Below, in pieces: positions 8,338 through 17,895 of a stretch of DNA of 64,000 nucleotides (position 1 is the stretch's first letter; each line of letters opens with the position of its first letter). Location: contig NZ_VKDB01000005.1 in the NCBI RefSeq assembly GCF_007280555.1, forward strand, positions 133,734 to 197,733, given 5' to 3'. Below the pieces are notes generated by a model, which was not told where the DNA came from, searched no databases, and saw nothing but the letters and a program-made list of their open reading frames with translations. This stretch comes from Deinococcus detaillensis. GTDB taxonomy: Bacteria > Deinococcota > Deinococci > Deinococcales > Deinococcaceae. The position numbers and the translations under genes are program-made.

Positions 8338-9684
8338 ATGCCGCAGCCCACCGACCACGTCGCCTTTGATCAGGCGGCCATCCGCAGCCGTCATCTGCTG
8401 CAACTGCTTTCGCGGTTGTGGGCGGGCGATCTGGCGCGGGTCGATCTGGCGCGTGAACTGCACCTGTCACGCAGCGCGGTGTCGTCGCTGGTCAACGAGT
8501 TGCTGGCGGCCCAGCTGGTGCTGGAAGGTGGTGTGCGGGCAGATCAGGCCGCTTCGCAGACGGGGCGGCGGGCTACGCTGCTCTCGCTGAATGCTCAGGC
8601 GGCTTATCTGTTGGCCGTCGATCTGGGGGCCAGCCACCTGCGGGTGGACCTGCTCGACCTGCGCTGTCAGCCCCAAGCCAGCCGCCAGATTCCGCATGAC
8701 GTGAGCGCCGGGCCGCAGAACACCTATGCCCACATCACTGAGCTGAGCAGGGCCGTGCTCAGAGAAGCGGGTATCAGCAAAGCGCAGGTGGCGCTGGTGG
8801 GGGTCAGCGTACCGGGGCCGGTCGATTTCGGTACGGGGAAGGTCATGGCCCAGCACATTCCCGGCTGGCACAAAGTCGCCGTGGCCAGTGAACTCAGTGC
8901 GCTGCTGGGGCTGCCCACGCTGGTCGAGAATGACGCCAACCTGGGGGTGCTGGCCGAGCACCGCTTCGGTGCCCACCAGGGCCAGCCGGACCTGATATAC
9001 GTGAAACTCGCCACCGGCATCGGCGCGGGCATCATCTGCGGCGGGCAGCTCTACCGGGGATCACGCGGCGGTGCGGGTGAGATCGGGCATATCGCCATCA
9101 ACGAGCAGGGGCCGGTGGGACGCAGCGGCGGCCCCGGTTCGCTGGAAAGCTACGTGGCGGCCCAGGTTCTGCTGCCGCTGGCCGCCGAGCGCCGCGCCGC
9201 TGGAGAAGCCACCCGGCTCCCCGAGCGCTTTACCCTGAGCGATCTGTTCGCCTCCCCGGACGACGTTCTGGTCAGGGGCCTGTGGCGCGAGGTCGGCCAT
9301 CACCTGGGGGTGGCCATCTCGACGGCCCTCAACCTGTTCAATCCCGGCGCGGTGGTGCTGGGCGGGCGGCTGACCCAAGCGGGCGACGGCCTCCTGAGCG
9401 CCGTGCGTGAAAGCGCCGCGCCGCGCACCATGCAAATCAACCATACCGGTGTCTGTATCGATTACTCGGAGCTGGGGGCCGATGTGAGCGTGCTGGGTGT
9501 GGGGGCCATGCTGCTGGGTGAGTTGCTGACCCCGCGCGGCCTGCGGCATCTGACTCAGGTTTCACGGCAAGACGCTGTTCATTCGGGTCAGGCCAGCCGG
9601 GCACCACCTGAGATGACACAACTGGCTCGTCTGACCCCGCATTTTTCTGAAGCGCTCAGCGCTTCTCCCAAAGGAGTGTTATGA
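8338..9684 (+). CDS. ROK family transcriptional regulator (NagC/XylR type)
   Basis: The protein has 448 residues. It has a winged helix-turn-helix (about 18-70: [20 protein letters not shown]) followed by the sugar-kinase-like ROK fold with [27 protein letters not shown] and [20 protein letters not shown]. It should sense a sugar and control the transporter genes that follow. The ATG at 8338 has AGGAG eleven bases upstream. Its TGA overlaps the ATG of the binding-protein gene (ATGA at 9681), so the two are coupled. The usual ROK zinc motif with three cysteines (CxCGxxGCxE) is replaced here by [11 protein letters not shown], so zinc binding at this site is lost. Confidence 0.88.
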   Translation: MPQPTDHVAFDQAAIRSRHLLQLLSRLWAGDLARVDLARELHLSRSAVSSLVNELLAAQLVLEGGVRADQAASQTGRRATLLSLNAQAAYLLAVDLGASHLRVDLLDLRCQPQASRQIPHDVSAGPQNTYAHITELSRAVLREAGISKAQVALVGVSVPGPVDFGTGKVMAQHIPGWHKVAVASELSALLGLPTLVENDANLGVLAEHRFGAHQGQPDLIYVKLATGIGAGIICGGQLYRGSRGGAGEIGHIAINEQGPVGRSGGPGSLESYVAAQVLLPLAAERRAAGEATRLPERFTLSDLFASPDDVLVRGLWREVGHHLGVAISTALNLFNPGAVVLGGRLTQAGDGLLSAVRESAAPRTMQINHTGVCIDYSELGADVSVLGVGAMLLGELLTPRGLRHLTQVSRQDAVHSGQASRAPPEMTQLARLTPHFSEALSASPKGVL

Positions 9685-10928
9685 AAAAAAGCATCAAGAA
9701 CGCCCTCGTGATCACCGCCGCTCTCGGCCTGACCGCCCAGGCCCTCGCCGCTGGCAAAATCGAGATCTTCTCGTGGTGGGCCGGTGACGAAGGCCCAGCG
9801 CTCGCCGCCCTGATCAAGCTCTACGAAGCCAAATACCCCAGTGTCAAAGTGGACAATGCGGCAGTGACGGGCGGCGCGGGCACCAACGCCAAAGCAGTTC
9901 TCAAAACCCGGATGCTCGGCGGCGATCCACCCGACAGCTTCCAGGCCCACGCCGGCCAAGAGCTCACCGGCACCTGGGTCGTCGCCAACCGGATGGAAGA
10001 CCTCTCCAGCTTGTACAAGTCCGAAGGCTGGAGCAGCAAATTCCCCAAAGCCGTGATTGACCTGATTTCGTACAAAGGCGGCATTTACAGCGTGCCGGTG
10101 GACGTTCACCGCTCCAACGTGATGTGGTATGTCCCCGCCAACCTCAAAAAGTGGGGCGTGAGTGCGCCCAAAACCTGGCCGGAAGTGCTGAGCGCTTGCA
10201 CCACCCTCAAAGCCAAAGGCGTAGCCGCGCCGATGGTGATGGGCGAAAACTGGACCGAGCAGATGATCTGGGAATCCGTTGCCACTGCCATGCTGGGGCC
10301 CAAAGGCTGGAACGATTTGTGGAGCGGCAAGCTCAAGTTCACCGACCCCAAAGTGGTCGACACCTTCACCATGTACGGCAAAGTCCTCGACTGCGCCAAC
10401 AAAGACGCCAGCGGCCTGAGCTGGCAGCAGGCCACCGACAGGCTGCTGTCGGGCCAGTCGGCTTTCAACATCATGGGCGACTGGGCAGCGGGCTACATGA
10501 CCACCACCAAGAAGCTCAAGCCCGGCAGCGACTTTGCGTGGTCGCCCAGCCCCGGCACCAGCGGCACCTTTATCATGCTGGCCGATTCGTTCGGCCTCCC
10601 CAAGGGCGTCAAAAACCGCGCCGAAGTCCTCAACTGGCTCAAGGTGCTGGGCAGCAAGCAGGGCCAAGACGCCTTCAACCCGCTTAAGGGCAGTATCGCC
10701 GCCCGCACCGACTCGGATTTGAGCAAGTACGGCGCGTACTCGCAATCGGCCGCCAAAGACTGGAAGAACAACACCATCGTGGGCAGCATGGTTCACGGAG
10801 CCGCCGCGCCCGAGAGCTTTACCAGCGGCTTTGGCAGCGTCAACGACGCTTTCTTGAGCAACCACGACGCCAAGGCTGCCGCCCAAGCTTCACAGGATTT
10901 GGCCGACAAGTCGCGCATCGGCATGTAA
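9681..10928 (+). CDS. ABC transporter sugar-binding protein, glucose/mannose-like
   Basis: The protein has 415 residues with a clear signal peptide ([20 protein letters not shown], cleaved after ALA near residue 23). The mature part starts [17 protein letters not shown] and is a cluster B extracellular solute-binding protein. The overall pattern ([19 protein letters not shown]-like [23 protein letters not shown]) is that of glucose/mannose-binding proteins such as GtsA of Pseudomonas and the Thermus glucose-binding protein; the ligand is inferred. It is coupled to the ROK gene by ATGA overlap. A hairpin and a terminator separate it from the permeases, suiting higher expression of the binding protein. 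Confidence 0.87.
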   Translation: MKKSIKNALVITAALGLTAQALAAGKIEIFSWWAGDEGPALAALIKLYEAKYPSVKVDNAAVTGGAGTNAKAVLKTRMLGGDPPDSFQAHAGQELTGTWVVANRMEDLSSLYKSEGWSSKFPKAVIDLISYKGGIYSVPVDVHRSNVMWYVPANLKKWGVSAPKTWPEVLSACTTLKAKGVAAPMVMGENWTEQMIWESVATAMLGPKGWNDLWSGKLKFTDPKVVDTFTMYGKVLDCANKDASGLSWQQATDRLLSGQSAFNIMGDWAAGYMTTTKKLKPGSDFAWSPSPGTSGTFIMLADSFGLPKGVKNRAEVLNWLKVLGSKQGQDAFNPLKGSIAARTDSDLSKYGAYSQSAAKDWKNNTIVGSMVHGAAAPESFTSGFGSVNDAFLSNHDAKAAAQASQDLADKSRIGM

Positions 10929-10940
10929 TACGGCTTCTGA

Positions 10941-10967
10941 TTCAGTCGGTTGACAAAACCGGCTGAA
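10941..10967 (+). other. Stem-loop just after the sugar-binding protein gene
   Basis: An 11-bp stem (10941-10951 with 10957-10967, one G-U pair) closes a five-base loop thirteen bases after the stop codon. There is no T tract, so it probably protects the 3' end of the binding-protein mRNA rather than terminating. Comparable hairpins follow malE in other bacteria. Confidence 0.65.
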
Positions 10968-11008
10968 TTGGGCCGCATATCTTGAATACAACTTCGCACC
11001 CCTCCCAG

Positions 11009-11042
11009 AGACGGCAAGCCCTTGCGCCGTCTTTTGGTTTTT
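11009..11042 (+). terminator. Intergenic terminator between binding protein and permeases
   Basis: AGACGGC (11009-11015) pairs with GCCGTCT (11026-11032), followed by TTTTGGTTTTT. It lies 14 bases before the first permease start, inside the operon. Partial read-through would give less permease than binding protein. Confidence 0.75.
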
Positions 11043-11056
11043 AAAAGGAGACCAAT

Positions 11057-12172
11057 TTGAAACGCCTTTCCACTGACCGACTGTGGGCTATCGCGGTGCT
11101 GACACCGTCGGTGATTTTGCTGGCGGTCTTCGTCTACGGCTTTATCTTCCGCACCGCCTACACCAGCTTGACCGATTGGGGCAACGATCCGGCACAGGCA
11201 TTTAGCTTGACGCCAATCATCCGCTTTATCGGGCTGCAAAATTACCATGATTTGTTTACCAGTAACCTCAACGCCCGCTTCCGGCAGGATCTGGTCAGCA
11301 CCCTGTTTTTCACGGTGTTTTTTATCGCGGGCTGTTTGGGGCTGGGCCTCAGCATGGCGCTCCTTCTTGACCGCAATCCCAAAGCCGAGGGCATCTGGCG
11401 CACCATTTTTCTGTTTCCAATGAGCCTGTCGTTTATCGTCACCGGCACCATCTGGCGCTGGATGCTGCAACCCCAGGGCGGCCTCAACCAGCTCTTTCAC
11501 CTGAATCCGGCCAGCAACGGTTGGCTGACCAGCCGCGATTCGGTGTGGAGCTTTGATTGGAACAAGCTTCCGCTGATCACCGCGACGATTGTGGGCCTGG
11601 TGCTGCTGTGGGTGGCTTGGCTGGCCTTCAGGGACGGGCAGCGCACACGGACGTGGGTGGCGCTGGGCTGCGCCGCGCTGCTGCTGCTGTGGGCGCTGGT
11701 CATCGGGCCAAACGTCAAGCTGCTGCCCGCGCCGGAGCTGCACGGTTTCAACATCGCCTTTATCGGCATCATCATCGCCGCCATCTGGCAAATGAGCGGT
11801 TACACCATGGCGCTGTATCTGGCGGGGCTGCGCGGCATTCCCGAGGAGCTGCGCGAAGCCTCCCGCGTGGACGGCGCGAACGAGTGGAACACCTACCGCC
11901 ACGTGATCTTTCCGCTGCTGGCCCCGATTACCTTGTCGGCCATGATTATTCTGGGCCACATCAGCCTCAAGATTTTTGATCTGGTGTTTGCCATGACCGG
12001 CCCCGACAACGGCCCCACCGACGTTCCGGCGCTGCTGATGTACATCACCTCGTTCAGGCAAAACGCACTGGCCGTCGGCGCAGCCATCGGCACAGTGCTA
12101 CTCCTACTGGTCGCCGTCATTATTATTCCGTACCTGTTCAGCCAATTCAAAACTCAGGAAGGCCACGCATGA
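11057..12172 (+). CDS. ABC sugar transporter permease (MalF-like)
   Basis: The protein has 371 residues with about eight membrane segments. The EAA loop that contacts the ATPase reads [20 protein letters not shown] near residue 265. Residues about 145-235 form an extra region with two further hydrophobic stretches ([15 protein letters not shown] and [11 protein letters not shown]), longer than in ordinary MalF-like permeases. The start is TTG at 11057, six bases after a strong AAAGGAG. Its stop overlaps the next gene (ATGA at 12169). With the neighbouring permease and binding protein it forms a CUT1-type importer; no ATPase gene is adjacent, so a shared MsiK-type ATPase elsewhere is likely. 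Confidence 0.9.
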   Translation: MKRLSTDRLWAIAVLTPSVILLAVFVYGFIFRTAYTSLTDWGNDPAQAFSLTPIIRFIGLQNYHDLFTSNLNARFRQDLVSTLFFTVFFIAGCLGLGLSMALLLDRNPKAEGIWRTIFLFPMSLSFIVTGTIWRWMLQPQGGLNQLFHLNPASNGWLTSRDSVWSFDWNKLPLITATIVGLVLLWVAWLAFRDGQRTRTWVALGCAALLLLWALVIGPNVKLLPAPELHGFNIAFIGIIIAAIWQMSGYTMALYLAGLRGIPEELREASRVDGANEWNTYRHVIFPLLAPITLSAMIILGHISLKIFDLVFAMTGPDNGPTDVPALLMYITSFRQNALAVGAAIGTVLLLLVAVIIIPYLFSQFKTQEGHA

Positions 12173-13038
12173 CCACCACCCCCCTGAGTCCGGTCAGCGC
12201 TCCCAGCACCCACAAGTCCCCACGTTTTTCAGTCGCACGCGGCCTGATGTATTTGGGTTTGACCATCGCCACGCTGTTCTTTTTGCTGCCGATTTATCTG
12301 CTGGTCGTCACCGCTTTCAAAACGCCCGACGCCATCAATCTGGCGACTACCTGGCAACTGCCGAAGTTCCTCAACTGGGCCAGCTTCTCGGACGCTTGGG
12401 CTAAAGTCGGCGGCAACATGGGCAACAGCCTCTTTCTGGCTATGACCGCCACCGCCATCAGCGCCATGCTGGGCAGCCTCAACGGCTACGCGCTGAGCAA
12501 GTGGCGCTTCCGGGGAGCCAATACCTTATTCGCTTTCATGCTGTTCGGGATGTTCATTCCCTATCAGTCGGTGCTGATTCCGCTGTTTCAGTTCATCAAG
12601 TCGCTGGGCCTGTACGGCAGCATCTGGGGCCTGATTCTGGCGCACGTCGTTTACGGCATCCCGATCACTACTTTGATTTTCCGCAACTTCTATGCCGACG
12701 TGCCAGACGCCTTGGTGGAAGCCGCCACCATCGACGGCGCGGGCTTCTGGAGCATTTACAGCAAAGTCATCTTCCCGATCAGCGTTCCCGGCTTCGTGGT
12801 GGTGATCATCTGGCAGTTCACGCAGGTCTGGAACGAGTTTCTGTTTGCCGCCACCCTGACTTCTTCTGGCAGCCAGCCGGTGACATACGCCCTCTCGCAG
12901 CTCGCGGGCGGGCAGGCCGTCTCGTGGAATTTGCCGATGGCGGGCGCGATTCTGGCGGCGATTCCCACTCTGCTCGTTTACATCGTGCTGGGTCGTTATT
13001 TCGTGCGTGGGCTGCTGGCGGGGAGCGTCAAGGGCTAA
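12169..13038 (+). CDS. ABC sugar transporter permease (MalG-like)
   Basis: The protein has 289 residues and six membrane segments. The EAA loop [20 protein letters not shown] is near residue 182. The N-terminal 20 residues are cytoplasmic and rich in Ser, Pro and Thr. The gene overlaps the upstream permease by four bases and ends the transporter operon; the next gene is convergent, 21 bases away, and no hairpin terminator is evident between them. The protein pairs with the MalF-like subunit to form the channel of the sugar importer. Confidence 0.9.
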   Translation: MTTTPLSPVSAPSTHKSPRFSVARGLMYLGLTIATLFFLLPIYLLVVTAFKTPDAINLATTWQLPKFLNWASFSDAWAKVGGNMGNSLFLAMTATAISAMLGSLNGYALSKWRFRGANTLFAFMLFGMFIPYQSVLIPLFQFIKSLGLYGSIWGLILAHVVYGIPITTLIFRNFYADVPDALVEAATIDGAGFWSIYSKVIFPISVPGFVVVIIWQFTQVWNEFLFAATLTSSGSQPVTYALSQLAGGQAVSWNLPMAGAILAAIPTLLVYIVLGRYFVRGLLAGSVKG

Positions 13039-13059
13039 ACACCCCCATCTCCCCCACCC

Positions 13060-14265
13060 TCAGCGCCCAAATTCCCGCAACTGCACCGTATAGATCCCGC
13101 CTACGTCCTCCCGCCACGCCAACGCCAGCTTGCCACCCGGCAGCACGGTCACGGCAGGCGAGCGGGCGTCTTTTTTAGGATCGAGATTCTGGATACCGTA
13201 GGCCTGCCAGCCCGCGCCCGTCCACCGCGCCAGCTTGATTTGACCGGTGCTGCCTTTTTCCTCCACCCAGGCCAACACGGGTTGACCTTCGGCTGTCACA
13301 GCGAGGCTCGGCACGGCCGCAAAGTGCTGATTGACCGGCCCGCCCAAGGCCTGCCAAGCCTGCCCGTTCCAGCGCGAGGCGTAGAGCGTGTCCTGACCGC
13401 CCAAGTCTTCGAGCCACGCCACGATGGGCTGCTCCTTGTCGTCTAACACCAAGCGGGTGGAGGCCAGATAACGCTGAGGGTGGCGGTTGAGGCTGCCGCC
13501 CAATTTTTCCCAAGTGCTGCCCGTTTGGCGCGAAACATAGACATTGCTGGTCAGCACTTCGCCCTGCAACCACGCCACCACCGCCCGACCCGCCGAGTCG
13601 GTCGCCAGCGCGGGCGTGCGCGAAAAGGCCTTGATGTCATTAAAGGCTTCGCTACGTACCCACGAGGTTTGGCCGTCCCACTTCCGCACCGTCAGGCGGC
13701 TGCCGTAGGGCTTGCGGAGATACTCGCCCCAGGCCAGCACCGGCTCACCCGCCCGCATGGCGACGGCCCGCGTCCGGGCGGCATACGGCAAATCGTCGCC
13801 CAGATAGCGCGAATGCCAGTTCGTCCACGCGCCGTTCTCGTAAGCCCGCATCACCACCACGTCGTTGTCGCCGTAATTTTCATTCCAGACCAACAGCGGC
13901 TGCCCGCGCTCGTCCAGCGCCATGTTGAGGGTTGAGGCCGGGCGCGGCACGTCGTAATTCAGCACGCCGCCGAGTTGCTGCCACGCGCCGCCGTAGCGCC
14001 AGGCTGTCAGCTCGCGCCCGGTAAACCAGCCCCGCCCGCTGAAAAATTCGCCGGAATCGCTGAGCAGACTCAAGATCAGTGAGCCGTCCGGCGCGGCGGC
14101 GAGTTGCAGTTCGCGCACCGGTTGGGTGAGGCTGGGCGGGGCGGCGATGCTGGAAGGTTGAGCAGAGTTAGGCGCACCCGCTCCCCCTGCTCCGGCCTGC
14201 GAGGTGAGCAGTAAGGCGCCCAGATTCAGGGTTTGCCAGCGAAAGAATGAGCGGGACATAGACAT
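13060..14265 (-). CDS. Exported protein with six beta-propeller-like repeats
   Basis: The product has 401 residues with an N-terminal signal-like segment (about 6-30) and a Pro/Ser-rich linker. It then contains six repeats of about 50 residues marked by D-x-x-G-x-P-[VIL]-[VL]-A-W-x-E: QPLLVWNEN, EPVLAWGEY, RAVVAWLQG, QPIVAWLED, QPVLAWVEE and KLALAWRED. Each is followed by an SxWxxLGG-like strand in several copies. This spacing suggests a secreted beta-propeller, as in sialidase-like or exo-alpha folds, but no catalytic Asp-box set is obvious. I do not recognise a function. ATG at 14265 has AAGGAAGG just upstream; longer frames to 14409 would run into the divergent LysR start. Confidence 0.75.
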   Translation of the reverse strand: MSMSRSFFRWQTLNLGALLLTSQAGAGGAGAPNSAQPSSIAAPPSLTQPVRELQLAAAPDGSLILSLLSDSGEFFSGRGWFTGRELTAWRYGGAWQQLGGVLNYDVPRPASTLNMALDERGQPLLVWNENYGDNDVVVMRAYENGAWTNWHSRYLGDDLPYAARTRAVAMRAGEPVLAWGEYLRKPYGSRLTVRKWDGQTSWVRSEAFNDIKAFSRTPALATDSAGRAVVAWLQGEVLTSNVYVSRQTGSTWEKLGGSLNRHPQRYLASTRLVLDDKEQPIVAWLEDLGGQDTLYASRWNGQAWQALGGPVNQHFAAVPSLAVTAEGQPVLAWVEEKGSTGQIKLARWTGAGWQAYGIQNLDPKKDARSPAVTVLPGGKLALAWREDVGGIYTVQLREFGR

Positions 14266-14409
14266 GTGGCCTTCCTTTGAACTGGGAAATTGGGGAGGAG
14301 TGACGGTGAACTCTACTCTGAGACTCAGCTCCCCAGAAAACAAAGCAGCGCTTTGATACAACGCGCCGAATCCATCGGCTCTGTCTATGGACGGCGCTAG
14401 ACTGCCCAA

Positions 14410-15399
14410 GTGAATCTTCAGCTCAGTGAGCCACTGACCGGCGCGTCAGGCCAGCGTTTACCCGCGCTGAGCAGCCAGCACCTCTCGGCCCTGATCGCGG
14501 TGGCAAACAGCGGCAGTTTCAGCGAGGCGGCGCTGAGGCTGGGGGTGGCGCAGTCGAGCGTGAGCTACGCGGTGAAGGCAGTGGAAAAAGAATTGGGCAT
14601 GCAACTTTTTGAGCGGGGCAGATACGGCGCACGCCTGACGCCCGCAGGCTCGGCGGTGCTGGAGCAGGCCCGCCTCGCCGCCGCTGCACTGAGGGCCATG
14701 CTGCCGAATCAACATCCTCAGCCTGAAACGCTGTCCGGACTGCTGCGTGTCGCGTCGTGCCGCAGCGTCATTCGCCAGCTTCTCACGCCTTCGCTGAGCG
14801 GCTTTCGGCGTCTTTATCCCCATATTCAAGTGGTCATTCAAGACACCAGCGGCGAGCATCATGAAATTGAACAGCTGGTTCTCGCGGGCCAAGCGGACTT
14901 GGGCTTGGGACGGCTGCCGATGCGCCCTGAGCTGCGCTGCCAACCGCTGTTCGCCGACGAATACCTGATCGTCGCCGCCGCTCACGCCCCGCGCCTGATG
15001 AGTTGGGAAGATTTTCACCGCGCACCGTACATCGTCTGCGAGGAAGACTGTGCGCCGCACATCGCTGATCACATCGCCCGCCATTCGCGCCCGCCCATGC
15101 CCGCCGTGCGCCTCAAAGACGCTCAAGTGGCGCTGGGCATGGTGGCCGAAGAACACGGCTTTACCGTACTGACCCGTTTGGTGGTCTCGCCGCTTGCGGC
15201 CAACTTGCAGGCGTACCCTCTGCCCACCCCGCTGTGGCGCAGCATTGGCCGCGTGACCAGCGCCCAAACAAGCCAGCATCCACTGATTCGGGCATTTGAA
15301 CAAGTGGTGCTTTCACCAAAAGCGCTGAGGGCGGCAGCGGGGCCAGTAGCCGCAAAGCTGTGGTTTGCAGAGGATGACAGCGCCCCGCTCTCCGGCTGA
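14410..15399 (+). CDS. LysR family transcriptional regulator
   Basis: The protein has 329 residues. The N-terminal winged helix (about 20-80) includes LIAVANSGSFSEAALRLGVA and ELGMQLFER. The remainder is a periplasmic-binding-like effector domain (about 105-310). The GTG start at 14410 is six bases after TAGACT (14398-14403), so the message is probably leaderless. It is divergent from the propeller-repeat protein gene, starting 144 bases from it, and may regulate that gene; this is inferred from the usual LysR layout. Effector unknown. Confidence 0.88.
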   Translation: MNLQLSEPLTGASGQRLPALSSQHLSALIAVANSGSFSEAALRLGVAQSSVSYAVKAVEKELGMQLFERGRYGARLTPAGSAVLEQARLAAAALRAMLPNQHPQPETLSGLLRVASCRSVIRQLLTPSLSGFRRLYPHIQVVIQDTSGEHHEIEQLVLAGQADLGLGRLPMRPELRCQPLFADEYLIVAAAHAPRLMSWEDFHRAPYIVCEEDCAPHIADHIARHSRPPMPAVRLKDAQVALGMVAEEHGFTVLTRLVVSPLAANLQAYPLPTPLWRSIGRVTSAQTSQHPLIRAFEQVVLSPKALRAAAGPVAAKLWFAEDDSAPLSG

Positions 15400-15470
15400 G
15401 CCGAGCCGCCGAGTTAAAACCCTCGATCAAGCCGCCCGGCCTTTCTGCACGCCTGTGCCAAAATACGCCA

Positions 15471-16118
15471 ATGTCTTTGCCCAATTTCGCTTCCGGCCCG
15501 GTCAGTCCTTGGCGGCTGATGTGGACCGCGCCCGCCGCAACCTTAAACAACATGCTTCAGCACGGTCAAGGCGACACTTGGGCGCTGCCGCTCCTCTTCG
15601 GCGCGGGGCTGCTCTCGTCGCTCGCGCCGCAGGTGCGCGAAATGCTGGTGCCGATGCTGCCTTCCGGCACCAATGTCTTTACGGTCGCGGTGGTCAGCGG
15701 AGTGCTGCTGGGCAGTTTGCAGGCGCTGGGCTGGCCCGCGATGCTGCGGGCGGCCAGCAAATGGCTGGGCGGCAGCGGCAACCTGCGGGCCTCGAGGCTG
15801 GCGGCGGGTTGGAGCTGCTTACCCGTGCTGCTCTCTTACATTCTGGCTCCGCTGGGCGGCAGCGCCGAGGCGGGAGCCGTGCCCACACTGGGGGGCGTGT
15901 TGTTTGGCTTTTTCAGCTTGCTGCTCAGCGTTTGGACGCTGCTGCTCTTGGTGCAGAGCCTCGCCGCCGCCCAGCGCCTGAGTGTGCCCAGAGCGGCGCT
16001 GAGCGTGCTGATTGGAGCGGTGATGCTGCTGGCTGCGTTGGTGGCCCTGGGCTTTTTGGCCGCGCTGATCTTGGTGGCGCTGGGCCTCAAGGTAAGCGCT
16101 TTGCCGGGGGGAATTTAG
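15471..16118 (+). CDS. Yip1-like multi-pass membrane protein
   Basis: The protein has 215 residues with about five membrane segments (near 38-52, 68-90, 110-130, 138-165 and 175-205). The general pattern of a short cytosolic N-terminus followed by five helices resembles bacterial YIP1-domain proteins, whose role is unknown. It stands alone and is convergent with the small membrane protein gene at 16136. Start at ATG 15471; no ribosome site is evident. The family assignment is tentative. Confidence 0.65.
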   Translation: MSLPNFASGPVSPWRLMWTAPAATLNNMLQHGQGDTWALPLLFGAGLLSSLAPQVREMLVPMLPSGTNVFTVAVVSGVLLGSLQALGWPAMLRAASKWLGGSGNLRASRLAAGWSCLPVLLSYILAPLGGSAEAGAVPTLGGVLFGFFSLLLSVWTLLLLVQSLAAAQRLSVPRAALSVLIGAVMLLAALVALGFLAALILVALGLKVSALPGGI

Positions 16119-16135
16119 GCCGGGAGTTCTCCCAC

Positions 16136-16312
16136 TTATTCCCGCATTTGCCGCAGCAGCCAAAAGCCCAGTATGTCCAGCCCCAGCACCGTCGCCAGCG
16201 TGCCCAAACCGCTGAGGTCGCCGCGTCCCAAGCTCAAAATCACTCCAATCGCGCCACCGATATTGAGCAGCACCAGCATGGCCACCATCAATCCGGCAAC
16301 GCGGCTGTTCAC
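16136..16312 (-). CDS. Small two-helix membrane protein, 58 residues
   Basis: This frame starts GTG at 16312 and ends TAA at 16136-16138. The product starts MNSRVAGLMVAMLVLLNIGG and has two hydrophobic segments (about 5-28 and 38-53) separated by a short GRGD turn, ending LLRQMRE. It begins 13 bases after the inositol monophosphatase gene on the same strand, with GGTGAGG immediately before the start, so it is likely the second gene of that operon. The clean codon use (third-position GC rich) and TM pattern support a real gene. Function unknown. Confidence 0.68.
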   Translation of the reverse strand: MNSRVAGLMVAMLVLLNIGGAIGVILSLGRGDLSGLGTLATVLGLDILGFWLLRQMRE

Positions 16313-16325
16313 GCCTCACCCGTCA

Positions 16326-17144
16326 TCAGCCGCTGAGCGCCGCTAAGAGTTCGGGGTGGAGCAGCGCACTGGCCGCCACGATGCCATGTCCGTAAGGGGT
16401 CGGCTGGCCGCCGAGGTCGCTGATGACGCCGCCCGCTTCTTCCACGATGAGGCTGCCTGCCGCCGCGTCCCAGCGCTTGAGGCCCATTTCCCAGTAGCCG
16501 TCCATGCGGCCCGAAGCCACGTTGCATAAATCCAGCGCCGCCGCGCCGGGCCTGCGAACCGGCACGCCGAGCGCCAGCAACTTTTCAAGGTAGGTCAGGT
16601 TGCTGCGGTCGCTCGCCACGTTGTACGGAAAGCCGGTGGAAATCAGCGCCGGACTGAGCAGACTCGGCGTGCGCGAGGGCCGAATCCGTGCGCCGTTGAG
16701 AAACGCTCCGCCGCCCAAAGTGGCGGTGAACAGCTCACGCCGCGTCGGATCGTAGACTGCGCCCACCACCCGCACGCCGCGCACCTCAAGGGCCACCGAG
16801 GCGCAGTAGACCGGGTAGCCGCGTGCGTAGTTGACGGTGCCGTCCAAGGGATCGACCACCCACAAAAAGTCGCCCTCACCGGCCTGCCCTTCTTCCTCAC
16901 CCAGCACAGCGTGGGCCGGGTAAGCCGCCGAGATCACGCGCCGAATCTCAGCTTCGCACAGGGCGTCCACTTCGGTCACGAGGTCACTGAAGGTCGTTTT
17001 GCTTTTCTCGTCGTGGGCGAGTTCGGCGCGGGCGAGTTGAATGGCTCCGGCAGCGCGGGCCGCTTCAGTGGCCACGTCGAGGTAGGCGGTGAATGCTGGA
17101 TCAGGCAGAGCAGAATCAGGCAAAGCAAAGTCAAGCGGAGTCAC
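16326..17144 (-). CDS. Inositol monophosphatase family phosphatase (SuhB-like)
   Basis: The protein has 272 residues. The Mg2+/Li+-sensitive phosphatase motifs are complete: LGEEEG (metal Glu pair), DPLDGTVNYARG (metal Asp residues), and WDAAAGSLIVEEAGG near the C-terminus. The family hydrolyses inositol-1-phosphate, fructose-1,6-bisphosphate, histidinol phosphate or PAP; the precise substrate is open. The first 18 residues (repeating LPDSALPDPAF) are an unusual Pro/Asp lead. The GTG start at 17144 is five bases after TAGACT on the minus strand, suggesting a leaderless mRNA. A small membrane protein gene follows. Confidence 0.9.
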   Translation of the reverse strand: MTPLDFALPDSALPDPAFTAYLDVATEAARAAGAIQLARAELAHDEKSKTTFSDLVTEVDALCEAEIRRVISAAYPAHAVLGEEEGQAGEGDFLWVVDPLDGTVNYARGYPVYCASVALEVRGVRVVGAVYDPTRRELFTATLGGGAFLNGARIRPSRTPSLLSPALISTGFPYNVASDRSNLTYLEKLLALGVPVRRPGAAALDLCNVASGRMDGYWEMGLKRWDAAAGSLIVEEAGGVISDLGGQPTPYGHGIVAASALLHPELLAALSG

Positions 17145-17234
17145 GCCTCAGTCTAAAGGCTTGCCTCACACTAGACCCTGAAGGCTAAGGGATTTCATCA
17201 CGTTTTCTGTGCTGCCCGGCCTCAGAATAAGCGC

Positions 17235-17876
17235 ATGATCCGTGCCCGTTCTTTGCTGCTTTGGCCGCTGCTGAGCGTTGTGCTCTCCGGCTGCTTGGCT
17301 TTGCCCGCCATCGAGCCGCGCACCCTGAATTTTAAAGCTGGCCCCATTGGGAGCGAGATCAAACCGGCCACTCTTCTGGAGACTGGCTTGGTGCCCGCCG
17401 ACAAACTGGTGAGCGTTGCTGAGGCGCTGGCCCGCGCTCCCGAAGGCAGTTTGCTGCTGCCCTGCTGGCGCACCACCGTTGCCACCAATTTCTGGGGGCC
17501 GTGTTCGCATCTGGCCCGCAAGCTGGGGCAAGGCCAGATGGCCGATCAACCGGGCCTGACCCAAACGGCGGGGATTCGGCCCACCGACACGCTGCTGCCC
17601 CGCTACGCCGTGATCGTGCTGGACGTGGGCGTCACGTCGGCGCAGTATTTCGCCTTGGAGCGGGCCGCTGAGCAGCTCAAGGGTCAGCCTTACAGCTTCA
17701 GCGGCGCACCCAACACCAGCTACTGCACGACCTACCAAAACGAATTGCAGCAAGCCCTGAACCAGCCCGACGTGATTCCTTTCAATCCAGCTTGGAACGG
17801 CTACCTCCCTGCCGACGCGCTGGACGTGCCGGGCGTCAAGGTGCTGTGGGTGGGCGTGAATGAGGCGAGCACCTGA
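17235..17876 (+). CDS. Lipoprotein, possibly a YiiX-type permuted papain-like hydrolase
   Basis: The protein has 213 residues. A signal peptide ends in the lipobox LSGC (Cys 20), so it should be a lipoprotein. The C-terminal part has YSFSGAPNTSYCTTYQNEL, which resembles the YCSEL catalytic-cysteine motif of YiiX/YaeF permuted NlpC/P60 enzymes. An upstream Cys-Ser-His (PCSHLARKLG) might hold the partner His. That assignment is inference; an unrelated lipoprotein is possible. CAGAAT six bases before ATG fits a leaderless start. It lies 19 bases before purB. Confidence 0.6.
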   Translation: MIRARSLLLWPLLSVVLSGCLALPAIEPRTLNFKAGPIGSEIKPATLLETGLVPADKLVSVAEALARAPEGSLLLPCWRTTVATNFWGPCSHLARKLGQGQMADQPGLTQTAGIRPTDTLLPRYAVIVLDVGVTSAQYFALERAAEQLKGQPYSFSGAPNTSYCTTYQNELQQALNQPDVIPFNPAWNGYLPADALDVPGVKVLWVGVNEAST

Positions 17877-17895
17877 GCGTGTAGGCTAAGGCGAC

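Noticed and set aside
10950..10955. TTGACA as a -35 box for the permease genes
   Set aside because: It lies inside the 11-bp stem at 10941-10967 and has no -10 at 16-18 bases; the nearest candidates are 20-22 bases away.
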